Below are positions 32,805-42,889 of a DNA stretch of 64,000 nt, one piece after another. The stretch's first letter is position 1. Every line of letters begins with the position of its first letter. Position numbers and translations under genes: made by a program. Under the pieces are notes generated by a model. The model was not told the DNA's origin and did no database searches. It worked only from the letters and a program-made list of their open reading frames with translations. Origin of the DNA: Pseudeuparius sepicola (Eukaryota > Arthropoda > Insecta > Coleoptera > Anthribidae); assembly GCA_963920635.1 (NCBI GenBank), contig OY987298.1:148402257-148466256 (forward strand), in the 5' to 3' direction.

Positions 32805-34167
32805 TTACGCTAATCCTGATGACCCATGAATGGTAAAACAACATCGTGTGTCATGTTCTTTGAAACGCCTCTTGTCAAATGAACTATATGAACATTTGGA
32901 GCAGCTGAACTTTACAACATTAACATCCTGATGAACATTTGCTCGGTGTGTCTTTAGGGAATAAGCTGATTTACATGCAAATGGACACTTTCTGCACTTG
33001 AAAAGAGAGAGCCGCTCATGCACTGTCTTCTCATGGCGAGTGACACCAGCTTTCCATCTTGAAGTAAATGGACACTTTGTACAGTTATGCTTGGGAGCAT
33101 GCGACTTATCAGCATGGACTGCATCAAGGTGTCTCTTTAAATTCCCTGGCCAGCTTGAGGTATAGGAACATTTTTCACAGTTATACTTTGGTGCATGTGA
33201 CTTATCAACATGGACTGCATAAATGTGTTCCTTTAAATTTCCTTTCGAGCTTAAGGTGTAGGAACATTGTGTACAGTTATACTTTGGAGCATACGACATA
33301 TCAGCATGGACTATATCAAGGTGACGTGTTACACTCTTTTTCCACCTTGAAGTAAATGGACACTTCGTACAGTTATGCTTGGGAGCATGTGACTTATCAG
33401 CATGGACTGCATTAAAGTGACTCTTTAAATTCCTTTTCCATCTTGAGGTAAAGGAACACTTTGTACAGATATACTTGGGAGCATGTGCAGTATGGACTGT
33501 TTCAAAGTGTTTCTTTAAATTCCCTTGCCAGCTTGAGGTAAAGGAACATTTTGTACAGTTGTACTTGGCAGCACATGTTGGACTCAGTTTTGAACCACTT
33601 TGCTCAGGGTCATGTCTACTTTGATTATGGCTCTTCAACTTGTCCTTTCTTAATGTAGTAAAGGAGCATATTGAGCAAGTATACTTCTTAGTAGAAGACT
33701 TATCAGCATTATTTGTATTAGTACGGTGTCTTAGATTTGGCTTTGAACAACTTTCTTCAGGATTGTTGCTTTCTCTATCAATTTGCTTCTCATTGTTCTT
33801 TCTTAACTCGCCAAATAAGCAATTCTGTCCAGTCAATTTATTAATTAATTTATCAGGTCCAGCATGACCACCTAGCACAACTATGTCTATTTTGCCTTTG
33901 TCTTTATCGTCAAGGACGTTCTGTGGTTCACGATGCTGCGAGTGGTGTGCCACATTGGGCTCATTGTTAGCCAAATGTTCGGAATATTCACATTCATTCT
34001 CAAACTCCTCATGGCATTTCCAGTCAGCCCCGTGTTGTGAATCATCACTTGCATTGTCGTTACAGGGCACATGCTTGAAGTCGCCATCTGCATCTGGCCA
34101 ATGGTTAACTATAAGCCAGCTGTTGTCTTCCTGCTGTTGAACTGAGCCATGCAAATCGCAATCTGAG
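32805..34167 (-). CDS. Chimeric C2H2 zinc-finger exon J
   Basis: The exon starts at 34167 with the conserved acceptor and the SDCDLHGSVQQQEDNSW leader of the KYNCTKC class. It then has finger YTCSICSFTTLRKDKLKSH and five fingers with HADKSHAPK linkers. In the middle of the next finger (HNCTKCPFTSRWKAG then VTRHEKTVHERLSLFKC) the sequence switches to the class of exon F. It finishes with FKCRKCPFACKSAYSLKTH and the C2HC finger CSYSSFDKRRFKEHDTRCC. The breakpoint near 33045-33060 lies between the second cysteine and first histidine and keeps frame. The 3' flank below 32805 matches the flank of exon F, supporting a recombination between two array members. Confidence 0.88.
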
Positions 34168-34202
34168 CTGGAAAAGAAAAGTCAATTAGACGTCACAAAT
34201 AT

Positions 34203-34640
34203 ATACACTGTGTCCCGGATAAGAATGAACAGCATGGGGATATTGCAAACGGTGAGAGATAGAGCAACGGTTAAATGGGGAAAAAGTTGCGCAATTTTGA
34301 GGTCAATAAAATGGCACAAACAGATTTCTAATATCTTTTTTCGTTTTTGAGTTATTTTGAAAAAAGTAAAATTTTGCGTTTTCGATTTTATTTTTTTCTG
34401 AAGTTGTTATCACAGATAGGAAAAAAAGAAAAACACTTTCTTATGGCACTTTTTAACGGGCTTTAAGATGGCGTTTTTAGATTTGTTCTACAACGTTTCG
34501 TTTTTGAGAAACCATCTTCAACTTTATTTTTTTAAATACAGACCTGGATTTTTTTTTGCAGATTTTGAAAGCACTTTTCATTGCAAATACCATGATGTAT
34601 GACACGAAATATTTTTAAATTAATATAATAACTATATATA
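34203..34640. mobile_element. Insertion in the intron upstream of exon J
   Basis: Compared with the same intron at exon I, extra sequence starts after CACAAATATA with TACACTGTGTCCCGGATAAG and ends at an (AT)n tract near 34635, after which the shared intron resumes (AGTGTAGGAACAAAATCAG). It resembles a MITE or SINE end; the family is uncertain. No real ORF. Confidence 0.55.
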
Positions 34641-34883
34641 TATATAAGTATAAGTGTAGGAACAAAATCAGAAAATGAGGGAATTAAAACAAATGTTGAT
34701 TTATCTTCATTTTTAATAATAAAACTCATTTGCAAAGTTATTAACAATAAAAAGAAAATAAAAACCTAATCTTAGAATCCTTTATCTTGAAATCCTGGAT
34801 TTTAATCAAAAGCTTTGTTACATTACTTTCAGCCTATGTGCATCTGGTTTCAGCACTTCAGTGACACTGTACTACAGCGGTAT

Positions 34884-35099
34884 TTAAATTGAAGAATAAA
34901 GCGAAATTTTCCTAATATCGCAAGTGTAAACATCGCCTTTGTAAGAGCCTTCCTCCCTAACTTGATGAAATTCTAAAAGACCTTGCAGTTCATTTAGGTT
35001 AACGGATGTGTGATGGTATTTGAGATGTCTCGATAAATCTTGCTTGCAGCTGTATATTTTGCCGCAGAAGCGGCAGAAAGTGAGGTTACGTAATGTTTC
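34884..35099 (-). pseudogene. Zinc-finger fragment K of a different subfamily
   Basis: The minus strand is open over 71 codons and encodes a well-formed finger, FCRFCGKIYSCKQDLSRHLKYHH (C-x2-C-x12-H-x3-H). LNELQGLLEFHQVREEGSYKGDVYTC, the start of a next finger, follows. This finger is unlike the array classes and has the classical GK-x-Y spacing of the Lola/BTB type. It has no start or acceptor, and a stop lies just upstream. Decayed paralogous pieces are at 35361-35500 and 54690-55060. Confidence 0.65.
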
Positions 35100-35109
35100 T
35101 TAATGTCAT

Positions 35110-35360
35110 GGTTGGTAGAGGCCCAGTACACGCACAACTGGCACTCAATTTTATTCAATAAAAGAATTTTTAAACTGTGTCACTATTATGTAGAATGTTA
35201 AACGCTTTTGAAACCGATCTTGTGCACTTTGGAATTGTATGTGTTGTAATTTGATTTTAAGATTTTCAAACTTTTGACATGTACTCTTTGTTTTATTGAC
35301 TTGTGTTGGAAGTATGTACTGTCACTTAGCACTAATAAACTATCTATCTATCTATCTATG
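35110..35360 (+). mobile_element. 3' tail of a retroelement ending in (TATC)n
   Basis: The sequence ends AATAAACTATCTATCTATC (about 35334-35358), a microsatellite tail typical of CR1/jockey-like non-LTR 3' ends. It interrupts fragment K, whose homology resumes at 35361. No coding region remains. Confidence 0.55.
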
Positions 35361-35500
35361 AATGATTCGGATGTGTTCCGCTGAATTTTTTGTAAACATT
35401 GTATATTGGAAGTTCCTTCTTGTTGCGCTGACCAACCTTCTTGTTGTGCTGAGCAACGTTCACCATGTGAACCACACGAACACTTGAAGTTCCTTTATAG
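35361..35500 (-). pseudogene. Upstream piece of fragment K
   Basis: The minus strand shows remnants 'VNVAQHNKKVGQRNKKELP' and a decayed finger, matching 'MNVARHNKKVGQRNKELAV' at 54915-55010. It is separated from 34884-35099 by a retroelement tail. Confidence 0.55.
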
Positions 35501-35912
35501 CTAATTCGCTAATTGACATGCAATTGCAGTCTTGTTAGATGCACATATAACCATGAGAATTCAACACCTGCCAATATGAACCAATGAAATAACATAACTT
35601 TTGAAATATTAACCAATATATACTAGTGGTATTTTCGCTGAAATCCTACTCTCTTAGTTACGTCCTAGTTACGCTAAACCAATATTGTGGCAGCTAAAAC
35701 TGATAACCCGATAACTTCTTCACATTACCAAATTTAATATAGGACTAGAAAATATGTTATCAGTTAACACATTGATCGTTAAATATCTACTAGCACACAA
35801 AAAATATTCAGAACCGAAAGCTCAACCTACATGACAGCTGTCAAATGGACTTTAACTTTTAAGCATGGTAATTAAATTTATATTACAGCTAGTTAAGTAA
35901 AACATTCATCTG

Positions 35913-35983
35913 ACCTCAATGGGCTAGTGGTATGATTCCCGCTTTGCGTGCGATAGGTCCTGAGTTCAAATCCCGGTTGTGGC
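35913..35983 (+). pseudogene. tRNA-Pro-like pseudogene, copy 2
   Basis: A 71-base tRNA-like sequence has D-arm GGGCTAGTGGTATGATTC, anticodon loop TTTGCGT, an intact-looking T-arm GGTCCTGAGTTCAAATCCC and an acceptor stem with about five of seven pairs. The nucleotides at the anticodon position (TGC) do not suit the Pro-like body. It is flanked by the same sequence as copy 1 and followed by T-runs. Confidence 0.6.
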
Positions 35984-36113
35984 TGCTTTTTTATTTTTAT
36001 TTTTTAAATTACATTTTCAAACAGGGGAAATATTTATAATTCTTGTAGTTAATTTATTCCTAAGAATTTGGCTTGATAAATTATGGATACATACACACTG
36101 AATAATTATTAAA

Positions 36114-36850
36114 CTATCTGCAGTTGTAAATTCTCTTTTTGAATACAACTTGTGGCATGCCTAATAATAGATAATATCTTTCGTTAATTTTATCACTCAT
36201 TATAATTCCAATGCTAAGAAAATACCACTCCTGCTGCGCAGTCGTGGTATTTGCAGCTTTGGGATTATAATTCGTAAAATTAAGAAAGGTATTATCGATA
36301 ATAGGCACACCACTTGTTATATTACCCCTGATAATTTCTCTGTAAAAATTCTGACAACTGAAAATTTTGCCTATGTTTCTGCAATTACCATAAAATAAAA
36401 TTCCATTCCTTATGTGAGACTCTATACTAGAATGGTAGAATGTTTTTAGTACCTTCATATCAACATATTTGGACAACACTTTAAGACTGTAGCAAGCAGA
36501 GTCTAACTTGTCATACATGCTCAACATGCCTATCTCAACATAAAGTCTGATCAATGAAAACTCCCAGAAATTCGGTTGCCTCAGAGACTTCTACATTCTC
36601 GTTTTGCACCAAGATATTGGAGGGTGTTACAACGAGATCTATTAATTTTGAAAAAGACTACATTTGTTTTCGAGGAATTTAAAACAAGTTTATTTATTAC
36701 AAATCAGTCACTTGCCTTACTAATGTTATTAGATGCCTCTTCCAGCACGCTTATAAGTGGCAAGGATATTTGAATCATCAGCATAGTTGATAATTTGGCA
36801 TACATTTTTGTTGCCTCCGGAACATATATTAGGTCTAGTTTGTTACTCTA
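36114..36850 (-). pseudogene. Non-LTR RT remnant (YADDSN family), copy 3
   Basis: The minus strand reads YDKLDSACYSLKVLSKYVDMKVLKTFYHSSIESHIRNGILFYGNCRNIGKIFS, the post-catalytic thumb region, with decayed palm pieces near 36600-36780. Compared with copy 2 it keeps about 60 extra bases of thumb but has lost the YVDD box. Confidence 0.7.
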
Positions 36851-37202
36851 TAATCTCTAATAGCAAATAAACTACCGAACACATTTCTAAAACCCAAAAA
36901 TTGCAGAATGAAAAATATTAAATACTTTTAGCAGTCAAAAAAATAACGTATCATTTTGAGAGAGTTTACAAAGGAATAATAAGAACCTAAGATTACCTTT
37001 TTGCTACATAAGCAAGTGTTGTCAAAACATGTTAAAATATTATTAAAAATAATGTAAAAGCAATAGCAGTCCCCCAAATTCACACAAATCTTTCTATCAA
37101 AACACTTTTATTGTGTAATCTGTGGTTCTTATAACCTCAAAAATATTTTGCGCTATCATGAAGATAAAAAACTTCTTCAATATAATTATGTATACATATT
37201 TT

Positions 37203-38373
37203 TTATTTCTTTACAATACTAACATCCTGATGAACATTTGCTTGGTGTACCTTGAGTAAATGAGAAGATTTGCATTCGAATGGGCACTTTCTGCATTTGT
37301 AAAGAAAGATTCCCTCATGTACTACCTTCTCATGGCGAGTGACATCTATTTTTCGTGTCGTACTATATGAACATTTGGAGCAACTGAACTTTGGAATATC
37401 AACATCCTGATGAACATTTGCTCGGTGTTCCTTAAGTAAATAATAAGATTTGCTTTCAAACGGACACTTTTTGCATTTGTAAATAGAGATCCCCTCATGC
37501 ACTGCCTTTTCATGCTTGGTGAGATCCATTTTTTGTGTTGTACTATATGAACATTTCGAGCAGCTGAACTTCACAACTTCAACATTATGATGAACATTTG
37601 CTTGGTGTACCTTGAGTAAATGAGAAGATTTGCATTCAAATGGGCACTTTCTGCATTTGTAAAGAAAGATTCCCTCATGTACTGCCTTCTCATGGCGAGT
37701 GACATCTATTTTTCGTGTTGTACTATATGAACATTTTGAGCAACTGAACTTTGGAATATCTACATCCTGATGAACATTTGCTCGGTGTTCCTTGAGCAAA
37801 TAATAAGATTTGCTTTCAAACGGACACTTTTTGCATTTGTAAATAGAGAGCCCCTCATGCACTGCCTTTTCATGGTTGGTGACATCCATTTTTCGCGTTG
37901 TACTATATGAACATTTCGAGCAGCTGAACTTAACAACTTCAACATCCTGATGAACATTTGCTTGGTGTACCTTAAGTGAATGATGAGATTTGGGTGCAAA
38001 TTGACACTTTTTGCACTTGTAAATAGAGAGCCCCTGGTGCACTGCCTTCTCATGATTGGTGACATTTATTTTTCGCAGTGCACTATATGAACATTTTGAG
38101 CATTTAAATTTGCCTTTGTCAATATTGAATTGGTGCATATCCGTAGGTATGTGACCACCATGCACTTCATTCTCATGATCCTCTAATCTTTCTCTTATGA
38201 AAAAGCTGTATGGACACATCGAGCACTTGAACTTGATAATATCACTGTCTTGATCCGCATCCTCATGGCCTACTGGTTTGTGTCCCGTCAACATCTGCCC
38301 GCTGAATGAACATGTTGGATTGCTTGGATGCTCGGATGTTCCTTCTGCGTTGGTGACGAAGTCAAATCCCAAC
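37203..38373 (-). CDS. C2H2 zinc-finger exon L (HEKAVHEG class, 11 fingers)
   Basis: The exon starts at 38373 (acceptor GCATTATTTCAG, phase 2) and stops at 37203-37205, with TAA embedded in AATAAA (37202-37207). The leader is FDFVTNAEGTSEHPSNPTC. Finger 1 is FKCSMCPYSFFIRERLEDH; ten fingers then alternate the FSCSKCSYSTTRK and YKCKKCPFESKS types. A two-finger block near residues 220-280 (YYLLKEH then KIDVTRH then SSHLLKVH) is repeated almost exactly further on, indicating internal duplication. It lacks the C2HC finger that ends exon F and stops after QDVSIVKK. Confidence 0.88.
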
Positions 38374-38459
38374 CTGAAATAATGCAAATTAATAATCAAA
38401 AATAAAAGCAGACGTAACAAATAAAAATTGCTATGGAAATAAAAAGAAGTGGAAATTAC

Positions 38460-39355
38460 CAAGAAATAAAACTATCATTAGAAGTGTCATTCATTTATTA
38501 GTTTTTAAAATCTGAAAAATATCTTCTGTACAATCTGCTAATAAATTTTAAATTGCCAAAATACATATGATATGATAATACGTCAATGTATTTTGAGAAA
38601 TTTTTATGTAGATTTCATGCACTTGTATCCTTTAAGTATACAGGGAGATTCAAATATCTCTGCCACAGCCGACTCTAGGAAAGCCCTGAAGTTGAGAAAA
38701 CTGGCAACAAGGCTTGCGGGTCGCCACATCGGGACCTGTCGCTCCCTGTCAGTTGATTTTACACGAAAGTAACGAGAATTAGTTTGTATAATGCAGGTAG
38801 TGGTATCGTCGCAAGATTGCTACGACGAGGCAGTGTGTCCCTGGGTGGAAACAGACCGCCCGAAGTGCTGGCAACAGCTTTTTTATAAATTGTTTTGTTT
38901 GTGCAAACATGAAAAATATGTAAAAGTTTGGAATGGAGGGACAAAAGAAGTTATTGGTTCCTTCTACAATTTGAAGCCTCGAGATCCATAGAACCGTCGA
39001 GGCAAGCTAGAACTTAGTTGTATTCCTGGCTGCAAGTCAAATATCAAATTGTAATGATACCTTGAAGTAAGTAGCTAGGTTTTCTTTTCTTGATGGCGGG
39101 TAGTCGATATGTATTTGTTTTGGGCTTTCCAGAGGACGAAAATTTAAGAATAAAATTATTAAGGGCCAATTCCATAACGAAACTAAAGTACCCTTTAGAA
39201 TTAAAGGAGCATTTGTATCATGTGCTTGATCAATTCTGGCTGGGTACGGAACTGCAATGCTTGCGTCTTTCAATGAAGGACCACTGACAATAATGAACCG
39301 GAGTGAGAGAAAAGAGAAAGGCTCGTGCTGCTCTGCAACAGCAAATATTTAAAGT
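38460..39355. other. Spacer of the duplicated unit, copy 1
   Basis: Open frames of about 60-78 codons on both strands are conserved with copy 2, but only because the DNA is recently duplicated; none shows a domain. The segment at 39190-39350 (TGCTTGATCAATTCTGGCTG) matches 55005-55130 near fragment Q. Confidence 0.5.
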
Positions 39356-39458
39356 AAAGTAACTTTATTAAACCAATCGACCACTTACAAGTATATCATA
39401 CCAGTGGTATAAGTTAAGTCAACATCACACTGGTTATTCTATTAGATTACTGCTTACG

Positions 39459-39670
39459 CTAATTACATATAGAGGTATTCCTGCGTAGAATAGAAACAAT
39501 GATAGACAAGGAAATTAAAAACAGATTTTTTGAACTCATTATAATTGCCAATCCCTTATGTGGGGAAAGCTTGTTAAATAACTTCACCCCTGCAAATGTA
39601 ACACCATTCTCAGCTAGAGAAAAGCTGTGAGCAGGGACCCTAAGATCACTTGCAAATCTTGTCATATACA
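39459..39670 (-). pseudogene. 3' end of a non-LTR RT gene
   Basis: The minus strand reads LAENGVTFAGVKLFNKLSPHKG, the C-terminal signature (NGVKLFNKLP-like) of jockey/CR1 polymerases. The same sequence appears at 42890-43010, where it continues into a longer RT remnant. Confidence 0.65.
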
Positions 39671-39919
39671 GTGTGTTTCACTTCAAGTCAAGACAATTTA
39701 TTATTTTTTATGGGTTGACCGATTTTAAATTTTTTTTTTTTTAAATATAGTGCTCCGAAAGATCTACATTTTGACACTAATTTTTTTCAGATTAGTCTTT
39801 TCCATGACCTACTACGATCAAAATTATACCCCCAAAAACTGCAAAAGTACATTAGGCATTTCTTTAGGAAGAAAATGAATAGCACAGTCGTATTGGCCAC
39901 ACCCGCAAACCACACATAC

Positions 39920-40140
39920 CAAGTTTTACGGTCATAACATGACGAAATCTATTAATTTTGAAAGAAAAACCTGCATTTTTTTTCGAGGAATTAGTCACTT
40001 GCCCTACTAATGTGATGCCTCTTCCAGCACGCTTATAAGTGACAAGGATATTTGAATCATCAGCATAGTTGGTAATTTGGCGCACATTTTTGTTATCTCC
40101 AGAACATCTATTAGGTCTAGTTTGTTACTCTATAATCTCT
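39920..40140 (-). pseudogene. Non-LTR RT remnant (YADDSN family), copy 4
   Basis: The minus strand reads MRQITNYADDSNILVT, retaining the catalytic YADD box, and little else. It is the counterpart of 36630-36850 in the tandem duplication. Confidence 0.65.
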
Positions 40141-40510
40141 AATAATAAATAAACCACCAAACACATTTCTAAAAACCAAAAATTGAAGAATGAAAAATAT
40201 GAAATACTTTTCAGTCACAAAAATATTCTTTGTACAGTCTTATATAAAAATAGGTAACAAGGTATCATTTTCAGAGAGTTTACAAAGGAATAACAAGAAC
40301 CTAAGATTACCTTTTTGCTACATTAGCAAGTGTTGTCAAAACATGTTAAAATATTATTAAAAATAATGTAAAAGCAATATCAGTCCCCCAAATTCACACA
40401 AATCATTCTATCAAAACACTTTTATTGTGCAATCTGTGGTTCTTAAGCTCCAAAATATTTTGCGCCATAATGAAGACAAAAAAATTCTTCAACATAATTA
40501 TGTATATTTT

Positions 40511-41681
40511 TTAATTCTTCACAATACTAACATCCTGATGAACATTTGCTTGGTGTACCTTAAGCGAATGATGAGATTTGCATTCAAACGGACACTTTCT
40601 GCATTTGTATATAAAGAGCCCCTCATGCACTGCCTTTTCATGCTTGGTGATATCCATTTTTTGCGTTGTACTATATGAACATTTCGTGCAGCTGAACTTC
40701 ACAACTTCAACATTATGATGAACATTTGCTTGGTGCACCTTGAGTAAATGAGAGGATTTGCATTCAAATGGGCACTTTCTGCATTTGTAAAGAAAGATTC
40801 CCTCATGTACTACCTTCTCATGGCGAATGACATCTATTTTTCGTGTTGTACTATATGAACATTTTGAGCAACTGAACTTTGGAATATCAACATCGTGATG
40901 AACATTTGCTCGGTGTTCCTTAAGCAAATAATAAGATTTGCTTTCAAACTGACACTTTTTGCATTTGTAAATAGAGAGCCCCTCGTGAACTGCCTTTTCA
41001 TGGTTGGTGACAGCGGATTTACGCGTTGTACTATATGAACATTTTGAGCAGCTGAACTTCACAACTTCAACATCATGATGAACATTTGCTTGGTGTACCT
41101 TAAGTGAATGCTGAGATTTGGATCCAAATGGACACTTTTTGCACTGGTAAATAGAGAGCCCCTGATGCACTGCCTTCTCATGATTGGTGACATGTATTTT
41201 TCGTATCGCACCATATGAACATTTAGAGCAGCTGAACTTCACAACTTCAACATCCTGATGAACATTTGCTTGGTGTACCTTAAGTGAATGATGAGATTTG
41301 GGTGCAAATGGACACTTTTTGCACTTGTAAATAGAGAGCCCCTGGTGCACTGCCTTCTCATGATTGGTGACATTTATTTTTCGCAGTGCACTATATGAAC
41401 ATTTTGAGCATTTAAATTTGCCTTTGTCAATATTGAATTGGTGCATATCCGTAGGAAGGTGACCACCATGCACTTCATTCTCATGATCCTCTAATCTTTC
41501 TCTTATGAAAAAGCTGTATGGACACATCGAGCACTTGAACTTGATAATATCACTGTCTTGATCCACATCCTCATGGCCTACTGGTTCGTGTCCCGTCAAC
41601 ATCTGCCCGCTGAATGAACATGTTGGATTGCTTGGATGCTCGGATGTTCCTTCTGCGTTGGTGACGAAGTCAAATCCCAAC
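40511..41681 (-). CDS. C2H2 zinc-finger exon M (HEKAVHEG class, 11 fingers)
   Basis: This is the duplicate of exon L: start at 41681 after the same acceptor (phase 2), stop at 40511, identical leader and first three fingers. The middle fingers differ: M has SYGAIRKIHVTNH, PFGSKSQHSLKVH and SYSTTRKSAVTNH where L has other fingers. The middle has therefore been reshuffled after or during duplication although the flanks are almost identical. All C2H2 residues are present in the 11 fingers; it ends QDVSIVKN. Confidence 0.88.
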
Positions 41682-42659
41682 CTGAAATAATGCAAATTAA
41701 TAATCAAAAATAAAAGCAGACGTAACAAATAAAAATTGCTATGGAAATAAAAAGAAGTGGAAATTACCAAATAAAACTATCATTAGAAGTGTCATTCATT
41801 TATTAGTTTTTAAAATCTGAAAAATATCTTCTGTACAATCTGCTAATAAATTTTAAATTGCCAAAATACATATGATATGATAATACGTCAATGTATTTTG
41901 AGAAATTTTTATGTAGATTTCATGCACTTGTATCCTTTAAGTATACAGGGAGATTCAAATATCTCTGCCACAGCCGACTCTAGGAAAGCCCTGAAGTTGA
42001 GAAAACTGGCAACAAGGCTTGCGGGTCGCCACATCGGGACCTGTCGCTCCCTGTCAGTTGATTTTACACGAAAGTAACGAGAATTAGTTTGTATAATGCA
42101 GGTAGTGGTATCGTCGCAAGATTGCTACGACGAGGCAGTGTGTCCCTGGGTGAAAACAGACCGCCCGAAGTGCTGGCAACAGCTTTTTTATAAATTGTTT
42201 TGTTTGTGCAAACATGAAAAATATGTAAAAGTTTGGAATGGAGGGGCAAAAGAAGTTATTGGTTCCTTCTACAATTTGAAGCCTCGAGATCCATAGAACC
42301 GTCGAGGCAAGCTAGAACTTAGTTGTATTCCTGGCTGCAAGTCAAATATCAAATTGTAATGATACCTTGAAGTAAGTAGCTAGGTTTTCTGTACTTGATG
42401 GCAGGCAGTCGATATGTATTTGTTTTGGGCTTTCCAGAGGACGAAAATTTAAGAATAAAATTATTAAGGGCCAATTCCATAACGAAACTAAAGTACCCTT
42501 TAGAATTAAAGGAGCATTTGTATCATGTGCTTGATCAATTCTGGCTGGGTACGGAACTGCAATGCTTGCGTCTTTCAATGAAGGACCACTGACAATAATG
42601 AACCGGAGTGAGAGGAAAGAGAAAGGCTAGTGCTGCTCTGCAACAGCAAATATTTAAAG

Positions 42660-42664
42660 TAAAG

Positions 42665-42702
<38 letters not shown>

Positions 42703-42830
42703 GCATAAGCAGTAATCTATACCATTGGTATTCATATACTTGTAAATGGTCAATTGGTTTAATAAAGTTACTTTACTTTAAATATTTGCTGTTGCAGAGC
42801 AGCACGAGCTTTTCTCTTTCCTCTCTTTCA

Positions 42831-42875
<45 letters not shown>
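42660..42875. repeat. Micro-inversion bounded by (TA)n tracts
   Basis: Two (TA)n runs (about 42667-42700 and 42835-42873) enclose a segment that is the reverse complement of 39310-39460 in the sister unit (for example AATTAGCATAAGCAGTAATC against GATTACTGCTTACGCTAATT). The left flank carries the same sequence in direct orientation, so GAAAGGCTAGTGCTGCTCTG and CAGAGCAGCACGAGCTTTTC form an inverted pair around the first (TA)n run. Confidence 0.8.
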
Positions 42876-42876
<1 letters not shown>

Positions 42877-42889
42877 CTTCGTAGAATAG

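Noticed and set aside
38572..39287. Small proteins conserved between 38572-39287 and 41877-42592
   Set aside because: The conservation reflects a recent DNA duplication of the whole segment; both strands are equally open and no domain is seen.
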